Shown here: positions 15,281 through 22,199 of the stretch, piece after piece | Layout of the letters: each line of letters opens with the position of its first letter | How positions within the stretch are numbered: position 1 is the stretch's first letter | Assembly: GCF_024055605.1 (NCBI RefSeq) | Contig: NZ_JAMXLX010000001.1 | Span: 620,001 to 684,000, forward strand | DNA from: Ciceribacter sichuanensis | GTDB taxonomy: Bacteria > Pseudomonadota > Alphaproteobacteria > Rhizobiales > Rhizobiaceae | Length of the DNA: 64,000 nt | Direction: 5' to 3' | The notes under the pieces: model-generated | The model's input: only the letters and a program-made list of their open reading frames with translations | Database searches by the model: none | What the model was told of the DNA's origin: nothing | Translations under genes and position numbers: made by a program

Positions 15281-16498
15281 GTGACGGGCAGACTGGTCAT
15301 CATCGGGGCGGGGCAGGCTGGTTTTGCCCTCGCGGCAAAGCTTCGGGCTCTGAAGGACACCAGGCCGATCACCATTCTCGGCGCGGAAGACACATTGCCA
15401 TACCAGCGTCCGCCGCTTTCCAAGAAATATCTGCTGGGCGAGATGAGTTTCGACCGGCTGCTCTACCGTCCCGAGGCGTGGTATGGCGAGAACGATGTCG
15501 AGGTTCGCCTGTCGATGCCCGTGGAGGAAATCGACCGGGCGAGCAAGACGGTTCGTCTGTTCGACGGTTCCACTCTGGCTTACGAGACGCTGGCGATCGC
15601 CACCGGCTCGACACCGCGCCGCTTGCCGGCAACGATCGGTGGCGATCTCGACGGTGTCTATACCGTTCGCGACAAGGCGGATGCCGACAGGCTGGCAAAG
15701 GAAATGAAGCCCGGTCGGCATCTGCTGATCGTCGGTGGTGGTTACATCGGCTTGGAGGCTGCAGCGGTCGCGCGTCATCTGGGGCTTGAGGTGACGCTTA
15801 TCGAGATGGCGGATCGTATTCTTGCCCGCGTGGCAGCTGCGGCGACGGCCGACGCCATGCGCGCAATCCATCAGTCTCACGATGTTGTCATCCGCGAAAA
15901 GACCGGCCTTGTTCGCCTGATCGGGCGGGATGGCCGGGTGACGGGCGCCGAACTGTCGGATGGTTCGGTCATCGATGTCGATATCGTTATTGCCGGGATC
16001 GGTGTCACGCCGAATGACCGGCTTGCGGCCGATGCCGGCATCGAAACCGCCAATGGCATTCTCGTCGATGCGTTCGCCCGCACCTCCGATCCCGCGGTTT
16101 TCGCCATGGGAGATTGCGCCGTCTTCGACTGGAAGGGCCAGAAGATTCGGCTGGAATCGGTACAGAACGCCGTCGATCAGGCGGAGGTCGCCGCAGCGGT
16201 GATGGCGGGAGGCGACGAACCCTATCGGCCGAAGCCATGGTTCTGGTCCGACCAGTATGACGTCAAACTGCAGATCGCCGGTTTCAATCTCGGTTACGAC
16301 GACACGGTCGTGAGGCCCGGCGCCCGGGAGGGAAGCCTTTCCATTTGGTACTTCGCCAGCGGGGAATTCATCGCGGTCGATGCCATCAATGACGCAAAGG
16401 CCTATGTCACCGGCAAGAAGCTGCTGGACCTCGGGCGAAGCGTCGACAAGGCGGTGATCGCCGATCCTTCTGCAGATCTGAAAGTTCTTCTGGCCTGA
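15281..16498 (+). CDS. FAD-dependent oxidoreductase, ferredoxin/rhodocoxin reductase type
   Basis: NAD(P)H-dependent flavoprotein of 405 residues that would pass electrons to a ferredoxin-like partner. The N-terminal FAD site is IIGAGQAG (7-14), followed by the RPPLSKKYL segment (43-51) characteristic of the BphA4/PdR group, a second Rossmann motif VGGGYIG (151-157) for NADH, and FAMGDCA near 280. The C-terminal domain is complete. The GTG at 15281 is used because GGGAG lies upstream and the FAD motif starts right after. No ferredoxin or P450 gene is nearby, so its partner is unknown. Confidence 0.88.
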   Translation: MTGRLVIIGAGQAGFALAAKLRALKDTRPITILGAEDTLPYQRPPLSKKYLLGEMSFDRLLYRPEAWYGENDVEVRLSMPVEEIDRASKTVRLFDGSTLAYETLAIATGSTPRRLPATIGGDLDGVYTVRDKADADRLAKEMKPGRHLLIVGGGYIGLEAAAVARHLGLEVTLIEMADRILARVAAAATADAMRAIHQSHDVVIREKTGLVRLIGRDGRVTGAELSDGSVIDVDIVIAGIGVTPNDRLAADAGIETANGILVDAFARTSDPAVFAMGDCAVFDWKGQKIRLESVQNAVDQAEVAAAVMAGGDEPYRPKPWFWSDQYDVKLQIAGFNLGYDDTVVRPGAREGSLSIWYFASGEFIAVDAINDAKAYVTGKKLLDLGRSVDKAVIADPSADLKVLLA

Positions 16499-16569
16499 TC
16501 AACGGCCCGGGCGCGCCTAGGTCCGTTGTCGTCCCGAAAGACGGCCGCCTCTTGCTTTATATATAGAGA

Positions 16570-16617
16570 CACAAACACAGAGGCCGGATCCGAAAGGGTC
16601 CGGCCTCTGTGTTTGTG
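16570..16617. repeat. Long near-perfect hairpin with GAAA loop
   Basis: Two 22-base arms (16570-16591 and 16596-16617) pair with a single mismatch around a GAAA tetraloop. It is not followed by a T-run. The inner arm contains GGCCGGATCC, which recurs in the hairpin at 17855-17880 on the other side of the recombinase gene. Could be a transcript end of the flavoprotein gene or a structural element linked to the recombinase. Confidence 0.6.
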
Positions 16618-16660
16618 AATATGACACTCTTTTGACCCTGTGGTCACAGTCTGATCACAA

Positions 16661-16680
16661 AAATGTTAGCGCTAACATTT
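16661..16680. promoter_or_regulatory. Perfect 20-bp palindrome of LacI-operator type
   Basis: AAATGTTAGCGCTAACATTT is a perfect palindrome with the central CG of LacI/GalR-family operators. It lies between the 3' ends of two convergent genes, and no LacI-type gene is in the window, so its use is unclear. Confidence 0.45.
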
Positions 16681-16701
16681 ACCCCTCAAAAAAAGGGGTA
16701 A
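16679..16701 (-). terminator. Hairpin directly after the recombinase stop
   Basis: TTACCCC (16679-16685) pairs with GGGGTAA (16695-16701); on the minus strand the loop contains a run of T residues. It abuts the stop codon of the recombinase gene. Confidence 0.5.
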
Positions 16702-17637
16702 TCAGCAAGCTGCAGCGCGCTCCAGAACGGGGACGCACATATCGAGGTCATGCGAGGCAAGGTGCGCGTAACGCATGGTCATCGACAGGGTCTGGTGACC
16801 GAGCCACATCTGGACGCGCCGGATATCGATCCCGCCCTGAACCAGGCGCGATGCGCAGGTGTGGCGCAGCACGTGCGGAACCACATCCTTGTCGTCGCCG
16901 AGGCCGACCGTTTCCTTTGCCTGGTGCCAGGCGATGCGGAAACGCTGCTGGTCGATTTCGCAGAACGGGCCGGGCTGGCGCTTGCTCGAACGGCCGATGG
17001 CCTCGAAAGCCCGGTGGGTGAGGGGAACCGAGCGACTGCGCCCCGATTTTGTGACCCAGAAGGTGACGCGCGTGGAGTTCATGTCGCCCCAGCGCAGATT
17101 CAGGCCCTCGCTCAGGCGGGCGCCTGTATCAACAAGGAATATGCAGAACCGGTAGTAGAGATCGGAATGTGCCCTCATTTCATTGAAGAGCGCGTTTTCC
17201 TCGTCCTTGTCGAGAAAACGGATTCGTCCCGCCTTCTCTTTCTGACGTTTGAATTCGGGTAGGCTGTATACGTCTCCCATCTTGAACGCCTTTCGCAGTA
17301 GTTTGCTTAAAGCCGCCATCTTTCTGTTGATGGTAGCGTTGCTGTTACCGCGTTTGCGCAACTTTCCAATGAGTTCATCGAGCATGTCGTCCGAAAACGT
17401 CGAGAAGCTCGGGCAATCCAGCATATCGTGGAGTTCGGCGATGAAATTGGTGACGTTGTATTTGTGGCTGCCATTCAGCCAGAGGATGTCACCATACTTT
17501 GCAAACAGCGCACGGAGAGAAGTGTCACGAACTTCGTTCAGCTTGCTCGTTGAGCCGTACTGATAATGAACGGAATAGAAAGGCACTTCGACGCCAGTGT
17601 CGAATGTCTCCCTATCTTCCGATGCCATGCTGTTCAC
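16702..17637 (-). CDS. Tyrosine recombinase / phage-type integrase
   Basis: Site-specific recombinase of 311 residues with the full catalytic set: R174 (TGARLSE), K197 (TKSGRS), H255 and R258 (HVLRHT), H281 (LGHQ) and the nucleophile Y290 (MRYAHL). The N-terminal SAM-like core-binding domain spans about 35-120. The gene appears intact, yet no excisionase, replication or cargo genes of an integrated element surround it; neighbours are a flavoprotein and a porin. It may be a remnant or a resident recombinase. GTG at 17637 follows GAGG closely; the ATG at 17628 is an alternative. Confidence 0.9.
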   Translation of the reverse strand: MNSMASEDRETFDTGVEVPFYSVHYQYGSTSKLNEVRDTSLRALFAKYGDILWLNGSHKYNVTNFIAELHDMLDCPSFSTFSDDMLDELIGKLRKRGNSNATINRKMAALSKLLRKAFKMGDVYSLPEFKRQKEKAGRIRFLDKDEENALFNEMRAHSDLYYRFCIFLVDTGARLSEGLNLRWGDMNSTRVTFWVTKSGRSRSVPLTHRAFEAIGRSSKRQPGPFCEIDQQRFRIAWHQAKETVGLGDDKDVVPHVLRHTCASRLVQGGIDIRRVQMWLGHQTLSMTMRYAHLASHDLDMCVPVLERAAAC

Positions 17638-17854
17638 GCTTGCCTCACTACGATCCCGGCCCCCTGTTGGGCCTTGCGGGATTGAATATGGTTATGATGC
17701 ATAAAAAGTATAGATTATAAGTGGCGCAACACCGCGGAAGATTGAGTTTTACTCATATAACGTTGCCAGCCGGCAACAGTTGTCTTAACTGGCCAGCTCG
17801 AAGCATTTTCAACTTTTACATACAAAAAGGCTGACTTTTCAGGGCCTTGAGAGT

Positions 17855-17880
17855 GGGATCCGGCCATCAGGCCGGATCCC
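17855..17880 (-). terminator. Perfect hairpin after the first porin gene
   Basis: 11-bp perfect stem GGGATCCGGCC / GGCCGGATCCC with ATCA loop, 17 bases past the porin stop on the minus strand. No clear T-run. The core GGCCGGATCC is shared with the hairpin at 16570-16617. Confidence 0.65.
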
Positions 17881-17897
17881 TGGTCCGATAAATCGGA

Positions 17898-18935
17898 TTA
17901 GAACGAACGCTGGAGGCGAACGAAGCCTTCCCATGCGCCGTCGTCGTCGGCCTTGTCTTCGTCGAAGTACTGGACCGAAACCTTCGTGGTGAGACCTTCG
18001 GCCAGCTTGTAGTCGAGGGTTACGCCAGCCTTCCAGGCTTCGTTGTCTTCATCGAATTCGTCAGCGGAGACGAGGCCGTAGTTCCACCAGTACTGAACGC
18101 CGGGGGTCAGGCTCAGCTTGTCGGTGAGCTTGGCTTCGTACTGAGCAGCAACGGTCCACTCGGAAACGTCGTAGTAGGCGTTTGCACCGGTGGAGTAGAT
18201 AGCTGCGAGGCCGAGGGTACCCGGACCAATGTCAGCAAGCAGCTTGGCGCGAACTGCACCGTTTTCAGCTGCGAAGTCGTAGGAGCCGAGCAGTTCGCCG
18301 GTAACAACGCCGAAGGTCGCTGCGATCTGGGCTTCGACACCGACGTTGTCGTTGTCGCCGTAGAAGTCGTAGGTATCGGAGTAGGTCTTGGTCAGCTCGT
18401 CAACGAATGCACCAACCTTGAAGGCGTCGGTTGCGTATTCGTAACCGATCGAGTTGATGCGGTTCGAACCGAGGTCGTCGGTTTCGCCGGACAGGTCGTT
18501 ATCCCAGTAGTTGTACATGTAGCCGACCTTGAAGCCGCCAACAGTGATGTAGGCTTCGTCGATTTCAAGCGAGCCACCGTCGTAGTCGCCTTCAGCCCAG
18601 GTGCGGACTGCGATGTACGAACCGATCGTACCGAGTTCGGAGTCGTTCTTGGCTTCGAAGTTGACCTTGGCGCGGGTACGAGCATTCCAGTCGAAGTCGT
18701 CTTCGCCCGGACCACGATCACGGCTGGACCACTGCAGTTCGGTACGAACGTAGCCGCTGATCTTGAGGCAGGTCTCGGTGCCGGGGATGTAGAAGTAGCC
18801 GGTGCCGAAAGCGTCGCAAACGCGAACGTATTCAACCGGCTCGGGCTCGGCAGCAACGATAGCGTCAGCAGCCTGAGCGCCGGATACTACTGCGAGAGCA
18901 GCAGCGGAGCCGAGAAGAAGGCTCTTGATGTTCAT
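17898..18935 (-). CDS. Porin, Porin_2 family (RopA/Omp2b-like)
   Basis: Trimeric outer-membrane channel of 345 residues. Signal peptide 1-22 (AQA cleavage), then a 16-stranded barrel pattern rich in aromatic/Gly strands and ending in the C-terminal Phe required for outer-membrane assembly (RLQRSF). An N-terminal Cys pair (CDAFG... ETCLK) is a family mark. The codon use (GCT, GGT, AAG, AAC) indicates very high expression. A paralogue in the opposite orientation lies 960 bp away, sharing 161 identical coding bases at its start. GGAGG in a small hairpin precedes the ATG. Confidence 0.93.
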   Translation of the reverse strand: MNIKSLLLGSAAALAVVSGAQAADAIVAAEPEPVEYVRVCDAFGTGYFYIPGTETCLKISGYVRTELQWSSRDRGPGEDDFDWNARTRAKVNFEAKNDSELGTIGSYIAVRTWAEGDYDGGSLEIDEAYITVGGFKVGYMYNYWDNDLSGETDDLGSNRINSIGYEYATDAFKVGAFVDELTKTYSDTYDFYGDNDNVGVEAQIAATFGVVTGELLGSYDFAAENGAVRAKLLADIGPGTLGLAAIYSTGANAYYDVSEWTVAAQYEAKLTDKLSLTPGVQYWWNYGLVSADEFDEDNEAWKAGVTLDYKLAEGLTTKVSVQYFDEDKADDDGAWEGFVRLQRSF

Positions 18936-18951
18936 ATTGACCTCCAGTCAA
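18775..18951 (-). repeat. 177-bp inverted repeat, arm 1 (porin 5' region)
   Basis: From the TTGACTGG of the ribosome-binding region through codon 54 of this porin the sequence is identical to 19879-20055 in the opposite orientation. The arms are about 0.93 kb apart and flank the tRNA-Ser gene, giving a substrate for inversion or gene conversion. Confidence 0.85.
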
Positions 18952-18952
18952 T
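18936..18952 (-). promoter_or_regulatory. Ribosome binding site displayed in a hairpin
   Basis: ATTGAC-TGGAG-GTCAAT is a perfect stem with the Shine-Dalgarno GGAG in the loop, abutting the ATG. The second porin has the same element (19879-19893, five-base-pair stem). Possible site of sRNA or temperature-dependent control. Confidence 0.45.
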
Positions 18953-19153
18953 TATAAAACCGACCGGATGCCTTCAGTGATTTTTATCGATTACTTTCAA
19001 TATGTTGACTGCATAGCGCTTCGCGAGCCTCGCTGAAAAAGCGTCGTCGGGCTTGTCTAATCGCGTTTTTCGACGTGCTGAATGGCTCCGGACGAACGCA
19101 AAAAGTTCGAGCACGGAGCTCCCGATAAACAGCAATGTGTGGGGAAAATCTTA

Positions 19154-19244
19154 TGGCGGAGAGGAAGGGATTCGAACCCTCGATACGCTTTTGACGTATA
19201 CTCCCTTAGCAGGGGAGCGCCTTCGACCACTCGGCCACCTCTCC
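19154..19244 (-). tRNA. tRNA-Ser (anticodon GCT)
   Basis: Cloverleaf on the minus strand: acceptor GGAGAGG pairing with CCTCTCC, followed by G and encoded CCA; anticodon loop CTGCTAA in the stem CTCCC/GGGAG gives anticodon GCT (reads AGC/AGU); a long variable arm (GTATACGTC AAAA GCGTATC) typical of class II tRNAs; T-arm with GGTTCGAATCC. Length 91 including CCA. It sits between the two divergent porin genes. tRNA-Ser genes are common integrase targets, but I see no duplicated 3' end nearby. Confidence 0.95.
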
Positions 19245-19878
19245 GGTCCGGCCTGATTATTTGCTTGGTTGGCCGAATGCAAGGCCTTTTCCGCAGTCCG
19301 ATGACAATTTCCAACGTTGCCGGCGGTCGACCGGCCTAAACTGCGACCTCTCTATTAAGGTCGTGCGATGTCGAGGTTTTTTACTCTCCGTTCGAATCGA
19401 TGAGGCTGCAATTCACCACGCGAGTCGGGTTCCGCGGCGAGTCGCTGGCTATAAAAAGGTACGATTCGATGCCTGGCGCGGTCATGGGCCATCGTTATCG
19501 CGGTGCTGAATATATGTGAGGCATCTCTAAAAGGAGCGGGTCCGCGCCCGGAATCTGTCTTGTTTTGGGAAAAGTCGGCATTTTACGCGTCGCCAATTCC
19601 CGGCAAAAATCCCTCTAAGTCCGTCTTTCATAACGACTTTCTTAACAGAGGGTAAACGGAAGTGTCGGTCCGGTGGCGACTTTGTGTCCTTTCAGCAACA
19701 GCCTTTTGGGAAGGCTACATGGAAACCTTCCTTTCTCCTGTTTGGTGATTGCATGACGGGCGGCGTTTTGTATTTTCAATCTCGGAAGCGAGGCGGTGGA
19801 TCGTCCGTCTTCTGAAACCGACGGGGATGGGGCAGGGAATGCTGTCCTTCAGCCAAAGAACCCAGACCCATACGAAAC
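19245..19878. other. Long upstream region of the second porin
   Basis: About 630 bp without a supported gene. It holds several small dyads: CGACCT/AGGTCG around 19350-19369, AGCCTT/AAGGCT at 19700-19716, and a TTAA-N7-TAAA element at 19642-19656 close to, but not matching, the CtrA consensus. A long regulated leader is usual for rhizobial porin genes. Confidence 0.45.
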
Positions 19879-20055
19879 TTGACTGGAGGTCAATATGAAC
19901 ATCAAGAGCCTTCTTCTCGGCTCCGCTGCTGCTCTCGCAGTAGTATCCGGCGCTCAGGCTGCTGACGCTATCGTTGCTGCCGAGCCCGAGCCGGTTGAAT
20001 ACGTTCGCGTTTGCGACGCTTTCGGCACCGGCTACTTCTACATCCCCGGCACCGA
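19879..20055 (+). repeat. 177-bp inverted repeat, arm 2 (porin 5' region)
   Basis: Identical to 18775-18951 in inverted orientation; covers the ribosome binding region and the first 53-54 codons of the second porin. Confidence 0.85.
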
Positions 20056-20932
20056 AACCTGCCTCAAGGTTGGCGGTTACGTTCGTGCGCAGCTCGACTG
20101 GTCTGAGAGCGACGACGACGACTTCGACTGGGATGCTCGTACCCGTGGTTACCTCTCCATCGAGGCCAAGAACGACTCCGAGATCGGCACGATCGGTTCC
20201 TACTTCGCATTCAAGTCCTGGGGTAACGGCGACTACTCGAACAGCTCGTTCGAGCTTGATGAAGCCTACATCACTGTTGGCGGCTTCAAGGTCGGCTACA
20301 TGTACAACTACTGGGATGCTGGTCTGTCCGGCGAAACCGACGACCTCGGTTCGAACCTGATCAACGCCATCGGTTACGAATATGCTGCTGACGCCTTCAA
20401 GGTCGGCGTATTCGTTGACGAACTGACCGACACCTACGCTGACTGGGATCCGGCATTCGACTACTACGGCGACAACGACAACGTCGGTATCGAAGCCATG
20501 GTTTCCGCTACCTTCGGTCCGGTCACCGGCACCTTGCTCGGCGGTTACGACTTCGCAGCTGAAAACGGCGCTGTCCGCGCTATCGTCGAAGCTGAAATCG
20601 GCCCGGGTACCCTCGGCCTCGCAGCTATCTACTCCTCCGGCGTAAACGCTTACTACGACCTGGCAGAGTGGACCGTTGCTGCTGAATACGCAGCTAAGCT
20701 CACCGACAAGCTGACCCTGACCCCCGGCTTCCAGTACTGGTGGAACGCTGGTCTTGCTGACGCAGACGGCGACTTCACCGGCGACGTTGAAGCTTGGAAG
20801 GCTGGCGTAACCCTCGACTACGCTATCGCTGAAGGACTGAAGACCAAGGTTTCGGTTCAGTATGCTGACACCGACGAAGCTGGTGTTGACGGCGCTTGGG
20901 AAGGCTTCGTTCGCCTGCAGCGTTCGTTCTAA
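19895..20932 (+). CDS. Porin, Porin_2 family (paralogue)
   Basis: Second outer-membrane porin, also 345 residues. The signal peptide and first strand are identical to the first porin; differences cluster in the external loops (e.g. about 60-75 with DDDDF, and the DWDPAFDYYG region), as expected for paralogues with different pore or antigen properties. The C-terminal RLQRSF is shared. Same strong codon bias. It has the same hairpin-borne GGAGG and a classical terminator downstream. The pair may be expressed under different conditions. Confidence 0.93.
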   Translation: MNIKSLLLGSAAALAVVSGAQAADAIVAAEPEPVEYVRVCDAFGTGYFYIPGTETCLKVGGYVRAQLDWSESDDDDFDWDARTRGYLSIEAKNDSEIGTIGSYFAFKSWGNGDYSNSSFELDEAYITVGGFKVGYMYNYWDAGLSGETDDLGSNLINAIGYEYAADAFKVGVFVDELTDTYADWDPAFDYYGDNDNVGIEAMVSATFGPVTGTLLGGYDFAAENGAVRAIVEAEIGPGTLGLAAIYSSGVNAYYDLAEWTVAAEYAAKLTDKLTLTPGFQYWWNAGLADADGDFTGDVEAWKAGVTLDYAIAEGLKTKVSVQYADTDEAGVDGAWEGFVRLQRSF

Positions 20933-20956
20933 TAAGATCTCCTGATCTTATGGGGA

Positions 20957-20985
20957 AAGCCCGGTCGCAAGACCGGGCTTTTCTC
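20957..20985 (+). terminator. Rho-independent terminator after the second porin
   Basis: AAGCCCGGTC / GACCGGGCTT stem with GCAA loop followed by TTCTCGTTTT. Confidence 0.9.
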
Positions 20986-21140
20986 GTTTTCGGGCATTGG
21001 TTTTTGGATGACTCTCTGGCTGGATAGCCATAAGGTCTTCTTCGCTAAACCGGATAAGGCTTCAGTATCCGAAGATGTCGAATGCTGCCTTTATCTCACC
21101 CTTCCATTTACAGGGCAGTGAGACATCGGATTTCCCAGGC

Positions 21141-22025
21141 TCAGTGGATACCGGCGAGGAATATCTGAATCTCTGAGGGAATGTCGGCTAAATGCAGAAT
21201 AGGGGCGTGGCCCTGGCCCGGAGCCGCCAACAATCGCATGTGCGGATGTCGTTCAGCCATGACTTCCGATGTCTGCTTTGAAAGCAATCTCGAGTTTTCC
21301 CCTCGTATCGTCATCAGCGGCAGGGAGCGGAACAGGTCGAATTGCGCCCATAGATCGGGGAGGGGCTGACTGAGATCGGCGGCGCGAAATTGTTCGGCGA
21401 TTGCCGGATCGAAATCCGCGACGAGTTTTCCATCAATTTCGCGGTAGATTGCATCGGCCATGTCACGCCAGTCCGCCTCGGAGAGGGTAGGAAAGCTCTG
21501 ACCGTGCGTTTCCGTGAGGATTGCCGCGGCATCGTCGAAATTCCGGGGGCGGCGTTCTTTGCCGAGATAATCCTGGATCTGTTTCAACCCCTCGATCTCG
21601 ATCACAGGCCCAATATCGTTGAGGACGACGCCTGCCAATCGTTCCGGATGCGTAGCCGCCAGTATATGCAGGATGAGCCCGCCACGGGATGTCCCGATGA
21701 AAATTGCTCGCTCTATGCCGAAGCGATCCAGGATCGCAATCACATCCTGGGCTTCAGTCGGGATCGTATAGCGTTCCTTGTTCTCGTCCCGGTCGGAAAG
21801 ACCGCGTCCGCGCGAATCGATGGTGATCACTCGAAAGGGGGCAGGGGGCTGGGTTGAGAGCAAAAGCGCAAGTTGGTGGAAGTCGCGGGAATTGCGCGAC
21901 AGACCCGGCAGGCAGACGATTGGCAACCCTTCATTTTCCGGACCGTAGATTCGCGCATAAAGCTTCAATCCATCCGCGACCTGGATGTAATGGCTCTCGA
22001 AACCGCCGGTGTAGTCGTTTACCAC
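21141..22025 (-). CDS. Alpha/beta hydrolase
   Basis: Cytosolic serine hydrolase of 294 residues. The oxyanion region is VCLPGLSRN (37-45), the nucleophile S113 lies in GTSRGG, and the catalytic His is H273 in GQGHAP; an acid near the ENSR segment completes the triad. It has a cap region (about 140-215). Substrate cannot be predicted. I use the GTG at 22025, which has GGGAGG five bases upstream; the open frame begins with a TTG at 22040. Monocistronic. Confidence 0.85.
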   Translation of the reverse strand: MVNDYTGGFESHYIQVADGLKLYARIYGPENEGLPIVCLPGLSRNSRDFHQLALLLSTQPPAPFRVITIDSRGRGLSDRDENKERYTIPTEAQDVIAILDRFGIERAIFIGTSRGGLILHILAATHPERLAGVVLNDIGPVIEIEGLKQIQDYLGKERRPRNFDDAAAILTETHGQSFPTLSEADWRDMADAIYREIDGKLVADFDPAIAEQFRAADLSQPLPDLWAQFDLFRSLPLMTIRGENSRLLSKQTSEVMAERHPHMRLLAAPGQGHAPILHLADIPSEIQIFLAGIH

Positions 22026-22199
22026 CAAAGCCTCCCTCAAACTGGTGAAAGACAGTCTAGAGCATGTCTCGCGAAAGTGTGCGGCGGTTTTGCGATAACG
22101 ACACGTGGCGGACGGGGCGTTGAGATGCGTTCAGCGAATCTGAGCATCGCGAGGCGTGTCAGTTCACCCCGAAGCCAAAACGAACCGCTCGTTGCTCAC

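Noticed and set aside
16570..16617. Integron attC site recognised by an integron integrase
   Set aside because: The recombinase lacks the integron-specific insertion region, and the hairpin has none of the unpaired bases or the R-box pattern of attC sites.
16702..19244. Integrated island using tRNA-Ser as attachment site of the tyrosine recombinase
   Set aside because: I find no duplicated tRNA 3' end on the other side, the genes between are a porin and its terminator, and no element functions are present.
19642..19656. CtrA binding site upstream of the second porin
   Set aside because: TTAA-N7-TAAA misses the second half-site by one base and the region is AT-rich; chance is likely.
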